In this document: piece by piece, positions 32,546 to 43,927 of the stretch
Numbering within the stretch: position 1 is the stretch's first letter
Layout: each line of letters opens with the position of its first letter
NCBI GenBank assembly: GCA_021811235.1
Contig: JAJZPG010000012.1
Span: 25,553-89,552 of the forward strand
Reading direction: 5' to 3'
Source of the DNA: Pseudomonadota bacterium
GTDB lineage: Bacteria > Pseudomonadota > Gammaproteobacteria > Burkholderiales > Thiobacillaceae
DNA length: 64,000 bases
Translations under genes and position numbers: made by a program
Notes under the pieces: model-generated
Databases searched by the model: none
The model's input: only the letters and a program-made list of their open reading frames with translations
Told to the model about the DNA's origin: nothing

Positions 32546-34939
32546 ATGAAATTGAAGCGCTTCACCACCCAGCTGGCGGCCGCGGGCCTGGTTGCCCTGC
32601 CGCTGATGGTGCACGCCGCCGGGTTGGGCAAGCTGTCGGTCACCTCGGCGCTGGGCCAGCCGCTTACGGCCGAGATCGAACTGTTTGCAGCGGACAAGGC
32701 CGAACTCGACAGCCTGTCGGCCACGCTCGCTTCGGATCAGGCGTTCCGCGATGCCCGCGTCGAATTCGCCCCCATCCTGTCTTCCCTGCGTTTCACGGTC
32801 GAGAAAAAGCCCAACGGCAAGGCCGTGCTGAAAGTCACCTCGAGCCGGCCGGTCAACGATCCCTTCATCGACCTGCTGGTGGAGCTGAACTGGGCCTCGG
32901 GCCGCCTGGTGCGCGAATACACCATGTTGCTTGACCCCCCCGGTGTGCCCAGCACGCAGACGGTCGCTCCGGTGACGGTTGCGCCGGCACAGACGACCGC
33001 GCCGAAGCCGGCTGCCCAGGCACCTGCCGCCACACCCGTAGCGCCCACCACGGTGCCTGCCGAAGCCAAGGCGCCCGCGGCTGCACCCAAGCCTCAGGCC
33101 ACGACGCCCGACCGCGTGAAAGTGAAGCGCGGCGACACCCTGATACGCATCGCCGGCCGTGTACGCCCGGAAGGCGTGAGCCTGGAGCAGACCCTGATCG
33201 GGCTGTACCGCGAAAACACCCAGGCCTTCGATGGCAACATCAACCGCCTGAAAGCCGGCAAGACGCTCAACGTGCCGGAGGTCGAGAAAGTGGCCGCCAT
33301 TCCGCAGAAGGAAGCCGTGCGCGAGCTCAAGCTGCAGGCCGACGACTGGCGCGCCTATCGCCAGAAGCTGGCAGGTGCAGTGAGTGCCGCGCCCGCAGCC
33401 AAACCTGCGCCGGGTCAGGCCAGCAGTGGCAAGATCACGCCCAAGGTGGAGGACAAGGCCAAGCCGGCCCCCGAGGCGCAGAAGGACGTGCTGAAACTGT
33501 CCAAGGCCACGCCGTCCGTCGCCGCCAAGGCTAACGAAACCCGTGCCCTGCAGGACAAGCTGCGCGCCCAGGAAGAGGACGCGATCGCGCGCGAAAAGGC
33601 GTTGAACGAATCCGGTCAGCGCGTGGCCATGCTGGAAAAGCAGGTCCAGGACATGCAGAAACTGGTGGAAATGAAGGAAAAGGCGCAAAACGAGGCGCCT
33701 GCCCCGGCCACGCCTGCCCCCGCCCCGGTTCCTGCCGCGGCCGAAGCGAAACCCGAGCTCAAGCCTGCGCCGGTTGCGCCGGCTGTCGAGGCCCCGCCGG
33801 CTGCCCCTGAGGCGACCGATAACTGGTACGACCCGCTGCTCGCCAATCCGATGTACTGGGGCGGCGGCCTTGCCGCGCTGGGTCTCGGCGGCGTGCTGTG
33901 GTGGATGATGGCGGGCGGCGGTCGCCGCCGCAAGACCAGCAATACCGCGCTGGAAGACAGCATCATGAGCGGCGGGGAAGTTCGCCCCAACACCGTGATC
34001 GGTGCGGCGTCGGGCGGCAGCGTCAATACCGGCGACACCTCCTTCCTGACCGATTTCAGCCAGGCGGGTCTCGGGACCATCGACACCCACGACGTCGACC
34101 CGATCGCCGAAGCCGAGGTCTACATGGCCTACGGTCGTGACGCGCAGGCCGAGGAAATCCTCAAGGAAGCCATCACCAAGAACCCCGACCGTCACGAGAT
34201 TCGCGTCAAGCTGCTGGAAATCTATGCGGCACGCCGCAATACCACGGCGTTCGCATCGGTGGCCGGTGAGCTCTACGCCGCGCTCGGCAGCAAGTCCAGC
34301 CCGCTGTGGGACAAGGCCTGCGAGATGGGCCGCGGTATCGACCCGACCAATCCGCTATACGGCGGCGTGCAGTCGGGTGCCGCGCCCGCGGCTACCGTGG
34401 CGGCTACCGCAGCGGTTGCCGGCGGCGCGGTGGCTTTCGATACCGAAGCCTCCGCAGACGAGACGGTTGCAGTGGCGATGCCCGAGCCGGTGGCCGAATT
34501 CAAGCCCGAGCCGGTGGCCGAAAGCGCGCCGATGGAGTTCGAGTCCGCAGGCCACGTCCTCAATTTCGACGCGCAGGCTGAAACGCCGGCCGCCCCCGAT
34601 GCCGGCCATCAGGAAATGGACACCCAGGGCCTCAGCTTCGACCTGCCGGACCTGGACATCCCTGCAGCTGCCGACGACGACCTGAAACTCGATCTCGGCC
34701 TGGAGGAAGACAACGGTCCCGACAGCAAATTCGACTTCAGCGGCCTCGACCTCGACCTCGGCGAAGCCGGCGGCAACGAGCTCGAACTCGACGAAGTCGG
34801 CACCAAGCTCGACCTCGCCCGGGCCTACGTGGAAATGGGCGACAAGGAAGGCGCGCGTGAAATCCTCAACGAAGTGCTGGCCGAGGGCAACGACAGGCAG
34901 AAGGCCGACGCGAAAGGCATGTTGGGCGCGCTTGGCTAA
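32546..34939 (+). CDS. fimV: FimV-family pilus assembly / polar hub protein
   Basis: This 797-residue inner-membrane protein has a signal peptide (to HAA, about 27), the FimV N-terminal domain (LGKLSVTSALGQPLTAEIELFA), a LysM domain (about 190-245, VKRGDTLIRIAGRVRPEG), a coiled coil (about 325-380), one membrane segment (LAALGLGGVLWWMMAGGG, about 450), and a long acidic cytoplasmic part ending in the FimV C-terminal motif (LDLARAYVEMGDKEGAREILNEVL). FimV organises type IV pilus secretin assembly and polar signalling. Its place between asd and truA is typical for beta- and gammaproteobacteria. Confidence 0.93.
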   Translation: MKLKRFTTQLAAAGLVALPLMVHAAGLGKLSVTSALGQPLTAEIELFAADKAELDSLSATLASDQAFRDARVEFAPILSSLRFTVEKKPNGKAVLKVTSSRPVNDPFIDLLVELNWASGRLVREYTMLLDPPGVPSTQTVAPVTVAPAQTTAPKPAAQAPAATPVAPTTVPAEAKAPAAAPKPQATTPDRVKVKRGDTLIRIAGRVRPEGVSLEQTLIGLYRENTQAFDGNINRLKAGKTLNVPEVEKVAAIPQKEAVRELKLQADDWRAYRQKLAGAVSAAPAAKPAPGQASSGKITPKVEDKAKPAPEAQKDVLKLSKATPSVAAKANETRALQDKLRAQEEDAIAREKALNESGQRVAMLEKQVQDMQKLVEMKEKAQNEAPAPATPAPAPVPAAAEAKPELKPAPVAPAVEAPPAAPEATDNWYDPLLANPMYWGGGLAALGLGGVLWWMMAGGGRRRKTSNTALEDSIMSGGEVRPNTVIGAASGGSVNTGDTSFLTDFSQAGLGTIDTHDVDPIAEAEVYMAYGRDAQAEEILKEAITKNPDRHEIRVKLLEIYAARRNTTAFASVAGELYAALGSKSSPLWDKACEMGRGIDPTNPLYGGVQSGAAPAATVAATAAVAGGAVAFDTEASADETVAVAMPEPVAEFKPEPVAESAPMEFESAGHVLNFDAQAETPAAPDAGHQEMDTQGLSFDLPDLDIPAAADDDLKLDLGLEEDNGPDSKFDFSGLDLDLGEAGGNELELDEVGTKLDLARAYVEMGDKEGAREILNEVLAEGNDRQKADAKGMLGALG

Positions 34940-35540
34940 CTCCCTGCATCCGGTCGCCCGCATCCTGCTGTGGTGCGGGTGGGCGGCGGCGGCGGAAGCC
35001 GCCTCGCTGTCCGGTCTGATTCCCCTGGCCGTCGCAAGCGCGACGGCCTTTCTGTTTTCACCTGTCCGGGTTCAATTGGTGCGCTTGCTGCGGCGCACCC
35101 GCTGGCTGCTGCTCGTGCTGCTGCTCACCTATGCCTGGACGTTGCCGGGCGAGGCGCTGTGGGCGGGCTGGGGAAGTCCCAGCATCGAAGGCTTGCAGCA
35201 GGGCGCGTTGCGGGTCGTGCGTCTCGCGCTGCTGCTCGCGGGGCTTGCGCTGCTGCTGGCATACACGGCCCGCGCGCGCCTGATCTACGGCCTCTACGTC
35301 CTGGCAAAGCCGTTGACCTGGCTCGGTTTCGACCGCCGCGCCTTCGCGGTGCGCCTGGGCCTGACGCTGGACTACGTCGAGCACGCGCCGAAGCCGGCAC
35401 GCTGGCTGGACGCGCTGCGCGCTCCGCTGCCCGACGTCGCGACGCCCGCCACTTACACGCTCGAGACCGAGCGCTGGCAAAGCCGCGACAGCGCCGTCAT
35501 ACTCGCGGGCTTGCTTCTGCTGGGAATCGTATTGGCATGA
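34932..35540 (+). CDS. CbiQ/EcfT-like membrane protein
   Basis: The 202-residue product has about five hydrophobic segments and a cytoplasmic ARARLIYGLYVLAKPLTWLGFDRRAFAVRLGLTL, resembling the A-R-x2-L...P...R coupling region of ECF transporter T components (CbiQ/EcfT). No ATPase or substrate-binding partner lies nearby, so transport by itself is doubtful. The best start is a TTG overlapping the fimV stop; no ATG or GTG start occurs before the first membrane segment. The stop overlaps truA by 4 bp. Confidence 0.6.
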   Translation: MANSLHPVARILLWCGWAAAAEAASLSGLIPLAVASATAFLFSPVRVQLVRLLRRTRWLLLVLLLTYAWTLPGEALWAGWGSPSIEGLQQGALRVVRLALLLAGLALLLAYTARARLIYGLYVLAKPLTWLGFDRRAFAVRLGLTLDYVEHAPKPARWLDALRAPLPDVATPATYTLETERWQSRDSAVILAGLLLLGIVLA

Positions 35541-36316
35541 GAATCGTAGTGGGCCTGGAATACCGCGGCGTCGGCTTCTGCGGCTGGCAGTCGCAGCCGC
35601 AGGGCTGCGGGGTGCAGGACGCGCTGGAAGCCGCAGTGTCCGTCATCGCCGGGGAAAAAACCGCCGTCACCGCGGCCGGTCGTACCGATACCGGCGTGCA
35701 CGCGGCCTACCAGGTGGCGCATTTCGACGTCGGCGTCGAACGTCCGCTCACCGCCTGGGTACGCGGCGTCAACAGCCACCTGCCGCCGGGGGTGGCTGTG
35801 CTGTGGGCGCGCGAGATCGACGCGTCCTTTCACGCGCGCTTCGCTGCCACCCAGCGCGGTTACCGCTACGTGCTGCTGAATCATCCGGTGCGGCCCGGTC
35901 TCCACGAAGGGCTGATCGGCTGGCATCACCGCCCGCTCGACGCCGACGCGATGAACCGGGCCGCGGCGCATCTCATCGGGCAGCATGATTTTTCCGCCTT
36001 CCGTGCCGCCGAATGCCAGGCGAAGTCGCCGGTCAAGGAACTGCGCCGCGCCCACATCGAGCGGCGCGGCGACTACCTGTTGTGCGATTTCCAGGCCGAC
36101 GGCTTCCTGCACCATATGGTGCGCAATCTCATGGGCTGCCTGGTCCAGGTCGGTGCCGGCAGCCAGCCGGCGGAGTGGATGGGCGAGATCCTGGTAAGCC
36201 GCGACCGTACTCGCGCCGCGCCGACCTTCGACGCGGCGGGCTTGTATCTCACCCACATCCGGTATCCTGCGCACTTTGCCCTGCCGGAAAGCTCCGATCG
36301 ATGGCTGTTCGCGTAA
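35537..36316 (+). CDS. truA: tRNA pseudouridine(38-40) synthase
   Basis: This 259-residue enzyme modifies the tRNA anticodon arm. [20 protein letters not shown], the catalytic [19 protein letters not shown] (Asp of GRTDTGVH), [18 protein letters not shown] and [17 protein letters not shown] are diagnostic. The ATG overlaps the upstream gene stop. Its 3' end overlaps trpF by 16 bp, continuing a tightly packed operon. Confidence 0.95.
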   Translation: MRIVVGLEYRGVGFCGWQSQPQGCGVQDALEAAVSVIAGEKTAVTAAGRTDTGVHAAYQVAHFDVGVERPLTAWVRGVNSHLPPGVAVLWAREIDASFHARFAATQRGYRYVLLNHPVRPGLHEGLIGWHHRPLDADAMNRAAAHLIGQHDFSAFRAAECQAKSPVKELRRAHIERRGDYLLCDFQADGFLHHMVRNLMGCLVQVGAGSQPAEWMGEILVSRDRTRAAPTFDAAGLYLTHIRYPAHFALPESSDRWLFA

Positions 36317-36917
36317 AAATCTGCGGCATCACCCGGGCGCAGGACCTGCACGCTGCCTGCGCCGCCGGGGCGGATGCGCTGGGTTTCGTGTTCTACGAAA
36401 AAAGCCCGCGCCACGTGCCGTCCGAGACGGCGGCCGCCCTGCTGCGCGAGCTGCCGCCCTTCGTGCAGAGCGTCGGCCTGTTCGTTGACGCCGATCCGGC
36501 GTTCGTGGAAGCCGTGTTGCGGGTTGCGCCGCTCGATCTCCTGCAGTTCCACGGTGACGAGACCCCGGCCGACTGCGCGCGCTACGGCCGCCCTTACATC
36601 AAGGCGGTGCGCGTCAATCGGGACACGGATTTGCTAAAATGCGCGGCTGACTTCGAGGCCGCGCGCGGACTGTTGCTCGATGCCTTCGTTCCGGGCGTGC
36701 CGGGCGGTACCGGCGAACGGTTCGACTGGGGACTGATCCCGCCGGATCTGCCGCTGCCGGTCATCCTGTCGGGCGGACTCGCGCCCGACAACGTCGCCGA
36801 AGCGGTGCGGGCCGTGCGCCCGTGGGCGGTGGACGTGTCCTCCGGCGTGGAGGCCTCGAAAGGCATCAAGGACGCGCAACGTATTGCGCGATTCATTGCG
36901 AACGCGAAAGAAGCATC

Positions 36918-36921
<4 letters not shown>
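36301..36921 (+). CDS. trpF: phosphoribosylanthranilate isomerase
   Basis: This 206-residue TIM barrel of tryptophan synthesis shows [29 protein letters not shown] (catalytic Cys in KICGIT), [23 protein letters not shown], and the phosphate-binding [20 protein letters not shown] and [14 protein letters not shown]. It overlaps truA and trpB on either side by 16 and 4 bp. Confidence 0.95.
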
Positions 36922-38117
<1,196 letters not shown>

Positions 38118-38154
38118 GCCGACCCTCCCAGCCACGATTTCAGAAGACACCATC

Positions 38155-38961
38155 ATGAGCCGCATCGGCCCGACCTTCACTGCCCTCAAGGCGCAAAACA
38201 GAAAAGCTCTGATTCCCTTCATCACCGCCGGCGATCCCGGCAAGGGGCTCACCGTGCCGCTGATGCACACGCTGGTGGAAGCCGGCGCCGACATCATCGA
38301 GCTGGGGGTGCCGTTCTCCGACCCGATGGCCGACGGCCCGGTGATCCAGCGCGCGTCCGAGCGGGCGCTGGCCAACAAGGTGGGCTTGAAGGACGTGCTG
38401 GCGATGACGGCGGAATTCCGCAAGACCAATACGACCACCCCGGTGGTGCTGATGGGCTACGCCAACCCGGTCGAGCGCATGGGCTACGAGGCCTTCGCCC
38501 AGGCTGCCAGCGCGGCCGGCGTCGACGGCGTGCTGACGGTCGACATTCCGCCCGAGGAATCGGTGGGCGTGGCCGACGTGTTCAAGGCCCACGGCCTCGA
38601 CCCGATCTTCCTGCTGTCGCCGACCACGCCCGAATCGCGCATCGAACAGGTGGCAGCTGCGGCGGGCGGCTTCATCTACTACGTGTCGCTGAAAGGCGTC
38701 ACGGGTTCGGCCAATCTCGACACCGAGGAGGTCGCGAAGAAGCTCGCCCTGGTGCGCAAGCATTGCAGCCTGCCGGTGGGTGTCGGCTTCGGCATCCGCG
38801 ACGCGGCGACGGCCGAGGCGGTGGCGCGCATCGCCGACGCGGTGGTGGTGGGCAGCCGCATCGTCAACGAAATCGAGACCGCGCCGGAAGGCGAGTGCGT
38901 CAAGCGCGTCCAGGCGTTGCTGCAGGATCTGCGGCGCGGCGTCGACGCGGCATCGAAATAA
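38155..38961 (+). CDS. trpA: tryptophan synthase alpha chain
   Basis: This 268-residue TIM barrel cleaves indole-glycerol phosphate. Motifs: [43 protein letters not shown] (catalytic Glu), [41 protein letters not shown] and [30 protein letters not shown]. It is followed after 12 bp by accD. Confidence 0.97.
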   Translation: MSRIGPTFTALKAQNRKALIPFITAGDPGKGLTVPLMHTLVEAGADIIELGVPFSDPMADGPVIQRASERALANKVGLKDVLAMTAEFRKTNTTTPVVLMGYANPVERMGYEAFAQAASAAGVDGVLTVDIPPEESVGVADVFKAHGLDPIFLLSPTTPESRIEQVAAAAGGFIYYVSLKGVTGSANLDTEEVAKKLALVRKHCSLPVGVGFGIRDAATAEAVARIADAVVVGSRIVNEIETAPEGECVKRVQALLQDLRRGVDAASK

Positions 38962-38973
38962 CCGGAGAAGACA

Positions 38974-39843
<870 letters not shown>

Positions 39844-39853
39844 GACAACGTCC

Positions 39854-41128
39854 ATCTCGCACCCTGAACGATCGCTGGCCGACTGGCTGGCCCGGCTTGA
39901 ACGGCTGCATCCCAGCACCATCGAACTGGGGCTCGAGCGGGTGCGCCGCGTCTGGCGTGCTCTCGGACTGGATCCGGGTTTCCCCGTCATCACGGTCGGC
40001 GGCACCAACGGCAAGGGGTCCACCTGCGCCTACCTCGAGGCGATACTCGGCGCAGCCGGCTACAAGACGGGGCTCTACACCTCGCCACATCTGTTGCATT
40101 ACAACGAACGGGTGCGGATAGGCGGTCGCGAGGCGAGCGACGCCGAACTGGTCGCGGCGTTCGAGAAGATCGATGCCGTGCGCGGCGATACCTCGCTGAC
40201 TTATTTCGAATTTGGCACGCTCGCTGCGATGATGCAGTTCGTCGACGCCGGCGTCGATGTCGCCATCCTCGAAGTCGGACTCGGGGGCCGGCTCGACGCG
40301 GTCAATGTGTTCGACGCCGATGCCGCCATCGTCACGAGCGTCGATCTCGACCACATGGATTATCTGGGCGACACCCGCGAGCAGATCGGCTTCGAGAAGG
40401 CCGGCATCTACCGGGAAGCTCGCCCGGCAATCTGTGCCGATCCCGTTCCGCCGTCCAGCCTGCTCGGTCATGCCCGCAGCGTGGGTGCCGCTCTACGATG
40501 CATCGGGCGCGATTTCGCAGGGCAGCGCGAAGGCGAGGTCTGGACCTATCGCGGTCCAGACCTCGCCTGGCAGGGCTTGCCTTTGCCCGCCATGGCCGGT
40601 GCCTGCCAGTTGCGCAATGCAACCGGAGCGCTGGCAGTGCTGGAGGCCATGCGGACCCGCCTGCCGGTCGGCGAATCGGCGCTGCGCCAGGGGCTCGCTG
40701 CGGCGCGCGTGCCGGGACGGTTCCAGCGCATCGCCCGCGCGCCGGACGTCATCCTCGACGTGGCGCACAATCCGGAAGCCGCGCGTGCGCTGGCCGAAGC
40801 CTTGCACGCGCAGCGGGCTGCCGGCCGTACCCTGGCGGTCGTCGGCATGCTGGCCGACAAGGATGCCGAGGGGGTATTCGCGGCGTTGCGCGGCGAAATC
40901 GATGCGTGGTGGACCTGCACGCCCGATTCGCCGCGTGCCTGCGCTGCGGAAGCGCTTGCCGCGACCCTGCGCACGCATGCCGGCGAGGCGCCCGTGCGCG
41001 TGCAGCCGGACGTGAATGCGGCGCTCGCGGAGGCGAAAAGCGCAGCGCGCGAAGATGATAGAATTCTCGTCTTCGGTTCGTTCTATACCGTTGCCGCCGT
41101 GCTCGACCATGCCGCCACCCAGCAGTGA
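39854..41128 (+). CDS. folC: bifunctional folylpolyglutamate / dihydrofolate synthase, with non-standard start
   Basis: This ligase adds glutamate to folates. ATP-loop VITVGGTNGKGSTCAYLEAIL, YTSPHLLHYNERVRI, ILEVGLGGRLDAVN, DLDHMDYLGDTREQIGFEKAGI and ILDVAHNPEAARALAEAL are diagnostic. The conserved family N terminus (SLADWLARLERLHPSTIELGLERV) is encoded upstream of the first ATG, GTG or TTG (the GTG at 39941). An AGGA 8 bases before an ATC codon at 39854 makes ATC a possible start, giving 424 residues, the usual size. If only the GTG is used, about 29 conserved residues are lost. Confidence 0.85.
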   Translation: MSHPERSLADWLARLERLHPSTIELGLERVRRVWRALGLDPGFPVITVGGTNGKGSTCAYLEAILGAAGYKTGLYTSPHLLHYNERVRIGGREASDAELVAAFEKIDAVRGDTSLTYFEFGTLAAMMQFVDAGVDVAILEVGLGGRLDAVNVFDADAAIVTSVDLDHMDYLGDTREQIGFEKAGIYREARPAICADPVPPSSLLGHARSVGAALRCIGRDFAGQREGEVWTYRGPDLAWQGLPLPAMAGACQLRNATGALAVLEAMRTRLPVGESALRQGLAAARVPGRFQRIARAPDVILDVAHNPEAARALAEALHAQRAAGRTLAVVGMLADKDAEGVFAALRGEIDAWWTCTPDSPRACAAEALAATLRTHAGEAPVRVQPDVNAALAEAKSAAREDDRILVFGSFYTVAAVLDHAATQQ

Positions 41129-41756
41129 AAATGACCTCAAACGCCGTGCCCGGCGCCGCCTGATCGGCGCAGTGGCGCTGACCCTGCTGGCGGTGATCGT
41201 GCTGCCGCTCCTGCTGGAAGACGAGCCGCCCCCCGCCAGTTCGCTGGCGGTGCGCATGGCAGCGGCCCCGCAACCGGCACCCAGCCCCGAACCCCCGGCC
41301 ACAGACGCGCGGGCCGCCGAAGCCGCCCAGCCGGCCGCCGCCGCCGAGCCGCCGCCCAGCCCGCTTCCCCCTGCGCCTGAACCGGTCAAGCCCGAACCGG
41401 TGGTGAAGGCCGAACCGACGAAGCCCCAACCGGTCAAACCAGCACCCAGACCCGAGCCGGCCCAGGTTCCCAAGCCTGTGTCCGCCAAACCCGCGCCTGT
41501 CGCGCAGGCCAAACCGGTGGCCAAGCCAGAAGCGCCCGCCGGGGCCTTCGTCGTGCAGTTGGCGGCCCTGTCGGATGGCGCCAAGGCGGGGGCCTTGAAG
41601 ACGCGCGCGGCCCAGGCGGGGCTGCCGGCCTATACCGACACCGTCGGCAAGCTGACGCGCGTGCGCGTCGGGCCGTATGCCTCGCGCGAGGCCGCCGTCG
41701 CCGCCGCGGTGAAACTGGCCGAGAACGGAATGAACGGCCAGGTCGTCGCGAAATGA
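41109..41756 (+). CDS. dedD: SPOR domain cell-division protein (DedD-like)
   Basis: This 215-residue protein has a short cytoplasmic N terminus, one membrane segment (LIGAVALTLLAVIVLPLLL, about 18-36), a long Pro/Lys/Ala-rich periplasmic linker (PEPVKPEPVVKAEPTKPQPV) and a C-terminal SPOR domain (AFVVQLAALSDGAKAGALKTRAAQAGLPAY...VRVGPYASREAAVAAAVKL). SPOR domains bind denuded septal glycan strands, so it likely works at the division site. It overlaps folC by 20 bp and cvpA by 4 bp. Confidence 0.85.
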   Translation: MPPPSSENDLKRRARRRLIGAVALTLLAVIVLPLLLEDEPPPASSLAVRMAAAPQPAPSPEPPATDARAAEAAQPAAAAEPPPSPLPPAPEPVKPEPVVKAEPTKPQPVKPAPRPEPAQVPKPVSAKPAPVAQAKPVAKPEAPAGAFVVQLAALSDGAKAGALKTRAAQAGLPAYTDTVGKLTRVRVGPYASREAAVAAAVKLAENGMNGQVVAK

Positions 41757-42244
41757 CCCTGCTCGATCTCATCGTGCTGCTGGTGTTGCTGCTGACGGTG
41801 GTGCGCGGTTTGATGCGCGGTCTGGTCGACACGCTGTTTTCGCTGGCCGCCTGGGTGTTGGCCTTCTTGCTGGGCAAGTGGGGCGCGTTGATGGTGGCGC
41901 CGCTGCTGCCGATCGGGATCGACAACCCCGGTATCCGCTATTTCGCCGGATTTGCGGTGGTTTTCCTGGTGGTGCTGATCGGCGTGCTGCTGCTTGGCCA
42001 CGCCCTTGCATCGCTGGTCAAGGCCGTCGGGCTGGGCGGGGCAGACAAGATGCTGGGCGGGGTGGTCGGACTGGCCAAGGGGCTGGTGATCCTGACGGGG
42101 TTGACGCTCGCGGCCGGACTCACGTCGCTGCCGCGGACCGACTTCTGGAAACAGGCTGCGCTGTCGGGCAGCCTGCAGGCGCTGGCGCAGCGTGCCTTGC
42201 CGCTGGTGCCGGCAGACGTGGCGAAATACGTTCGTTTCGAATAA
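41753..42244 (+). CDS. cvpA: CvpA family membrane protein
   Basis: This 163-residue protein has four membrane segments and the family pattern TLLDLIVLLVLLLTVVRGLMRGLVDTLFSLAAWVLAFLLGKWGA, then LGGADKMLGGVVGLAKGLVILT. CvpA was named for colicin V production and sits upstream of purF in many proteobacteria, as here. Its exact role (envelope or stress related) is not settled. Confidence 0.92.
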   Translation: MTLLDLIVLLVLLLTVVRGLMRGLVDTLFSLAAWVLAFLLGKWGALMVAPLLPIGIDNPGIRYFAGFAVVFLVVLIGVLLLGHALASLVKAVGLGGADKMLGGVVGLAKGLVILTGLTLAAGLTSLPRTDFWKQAALSGSLQALAQRALPLVPADVAKYVRFE

Positions 42245-42265
42245 TTTTATGGATGGGTGCACAGC

Positions 42266-43786
42266 ATGTGCGGGGTAATCGGAGTCGTTTCCAATTCGGC
42301 AGCCAATCAGCTTCTGTATGACGGGCTGATGGTGTTGCAGCATCGCGGCCAGGACGCAGCCGGCATCGTGACGGCGGAGGAAAGCCGCTTCCACATGCAC
42401 AAGGGGCAGGGGCTGGCGCGCGACGTGTTCCGCACCCGCGATATGCGCAACCTGCTGGGCGACATGGGTGTGGCGCACGTGCGTTATCCCACCGCCGGCA
42501 GCGCCTCGTCGTCGGCCGAATCGCAGCCGTTCTACGTCAATTCGCCGTACGGCATCGTGCTGGGCCACAACGGCAACCTCACCAACACCCATGAACTGAA
42601 GGAATCGCTGTTCCGTTCCGACCTGCGCCACGTCAACACCAATTCGGATTCGGAAGTGCTGCTCAACGTGCTGGCGCACGAACTGCAGGTGCGTGCGTCG
42701 GGGCGGCAGCTCAACCTCGACACGATCTTCGGCGCCGTCGCCGGCGTGCACGCGCGCTGCAAGGGTGCGTATGCCGTCGTGGCTTTCATCGCAGGCTATG
42801 GTCTGCTGGCCTTCCGCGATCCGCACGGCATCCGCCCGCTGGTGATCGGCGTCAACGAGCAGGCCACGCCGCACGAGTACATCATTGCCTCGGAAAGCGT
42901 GGCGATCGACACACTGGGTTTCCGTCTGCTGCGCGACGTGGCGCCGGGCGAAGCGGTGTTCATCGACTACCAGCGCCAGCTGCACAGCCGCCAGTGCAGC
43001 GACAACGCGGCGCTCAATCCCTGCATCTTCGAATACGTCTACCTGGCGCGTCCGGATTCGGTGATGGACGGCGTCTCGGTCTACAGCACCCGCCTGGCGA
43101 TGGGCGTGTCGCTGGCGGAGAAGATCAAGCGCGATTTTTCCCACCTGAAGATCGACGTGGTGATCCCGATTCCCGACACCAGCCGGCCCTCGGCGCTGCA
43201 ACTGGCGAATCATCTCGACGTGCCCTACCGCGAAGGCTTCATCAAGAACCGCTACATCGGCCGCACCTTCATCATGCCGGGGCAGGCGCTGCGCAAGAAA
43301 TCGGTGCGGCAGAAGCTCAACGCCATCGGCGAGGAGTTCAAGGACAAGAACGTGCTGCTGGTCGACGATTCGATCGTGCGCGGCACCACCAGCCGCGAGA
43401 TCGTGCAGATGGCACGCGACGCCGGTGCCACCCAGGTGTACTTCGCCTCGGCTTCGCCGCCGGTGCGCTACTCCAACGTCTACGGCATCGACATGCCGAC
43501 GCGCAACGAACTGATCGCCAACGGCCGCAGCGACGAGGAGATTGCCCGCGAGATCGGCTGCGACGCCCTGATCTACCAGGACCTCGACGCCATGGTCGCG
43601 GCGGTGCGGGCGGGCAATCCGTCGATCTGCGATTTCGACACCTCGTGCTTCGACGGCCGCTACATCACCGGCGACGTCACCCCGGAGTACCTGGCTTACG
43701 TCGAGGCGGTGCGCAACGGCGAGACGCCGCCCCCCTCCGCGCTGTCGACCCAGCAGCTCGACCTCAATCTGGCGACCGGCGCTTGA
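42266..43786 (+). CDS. purF: amidophosphoribosyltransferase
   Basis: This 506-residue enzyme performs the first step of purine synthesis. After Met removal the nucleophile Cys2 (MCGVIGVVS) starts the glutaminase domain (LMVLQHRGQDAAGI, HVRYPTAGSASSSAESQPF, GHNGNLTN). The PRPP domain has VIPIPDTSRPSALQLA, REGFIKNRYIGRTFIMP and VLLVDDSIVRGTTSREIV. Cysteines for an Fe-S cluster as in Bacillus PurF are not evident. It uses ATG 42266, since the Cys must follow directly. Confidence 0.96.
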   Translation: MCGVIGVVSNSAANQLLYDGLMVLQHRGQDAAGIVTAEESRFHMHKGQGLARDVFRTRDMRNLLGDMGVAHVRYPTAGSASSSAESQPFYVNSPYGIVLGHNGNLTNTHELKESLFRSDLRHVNTNSDSEVLLNVLAHELQVRASGRQLNLDTIFGAVAGVHARCKGAYAVVAFIAGYGLLAFRDPHGIRPLVIGVNEQATPHEYIIASESVAIDTLGFRLLRDVAPGEAVFIDYQRQLHSRQCSDNAALNPCIFEYVYLARPDSVMDGVSVYSTRLAMGVSLAEKIKRDFSHLKIDVVIPIPDTSRPSALQLANHLDVPYREGFIKNRYIGRTFIMPGQALRKKSVRQKLNAIGEEFKDKNVLLVDDSIVRGTTSREIVQMARDAGATQVYFASASPPVRYSNVYGIDMPTRNELIANGRSDEEIAREIGCDALIYQDLDAMVAAVRAGNPSICDFDTSCFDGRYITGDVTPEYLAYVEAVRNGETPPPSALSTQQLDLNLATGA

Positions 43787-43814
43787 CCGTTCCGGGCGCC
43801 GGGCTTACAGTGAT

Positions 43815-43875
43815 CCGGCGCCGATTTGAACCTCAGCTTGCGGGCGCTTGATAAATACGGCTAAAGCGTCGCAAC
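43815..43875 (+). promoter_or_regulatory. SAM-II (SAM-alpha) riboswitch aptamer upstream of metZ
   Basis: The stretch GGCGCC-GATTTGAACC (43817-43832), CTTGC (43837-43841), GGGCGC-TTGATAAAT (43842-43855) and GGCTAAAG (43859-43866) matches the SAM-II consensus: helix P1 (GCGCC with GGCGC), the GATTTxAACC loop strand, the TTGC, and the TGATAAAT...GCTAAA strand that forms the pseudoknot. A terminator follows at once and metZ after that. Repression of the gene by S-adenosylmethionine is the expected effect. Confidence 0.8.
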
Positions 43876-43877
43876 GG

Positions 43878-43912
43878 AAACCCCGGACCGCGCTTGGCGT
43901 TCGGGGTTTTTT
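43878..43912 (+). terminator. intrinsic terminator between the SAM-II-like aptamer and metZ
   Basis: AAACCCCG (43878-43885) pairs with CGGGGTTT (43902-43909) around a GC-rich loop, followed by TTTTTT (to 43912). It lies 16 bp before the metZ ATG, so it may be the expression platform of the riboswitch as well as the end of the purF transcript. Confidence 0.8.
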
Positions 43913-43927
43913 CTTTTGGACTCGACC

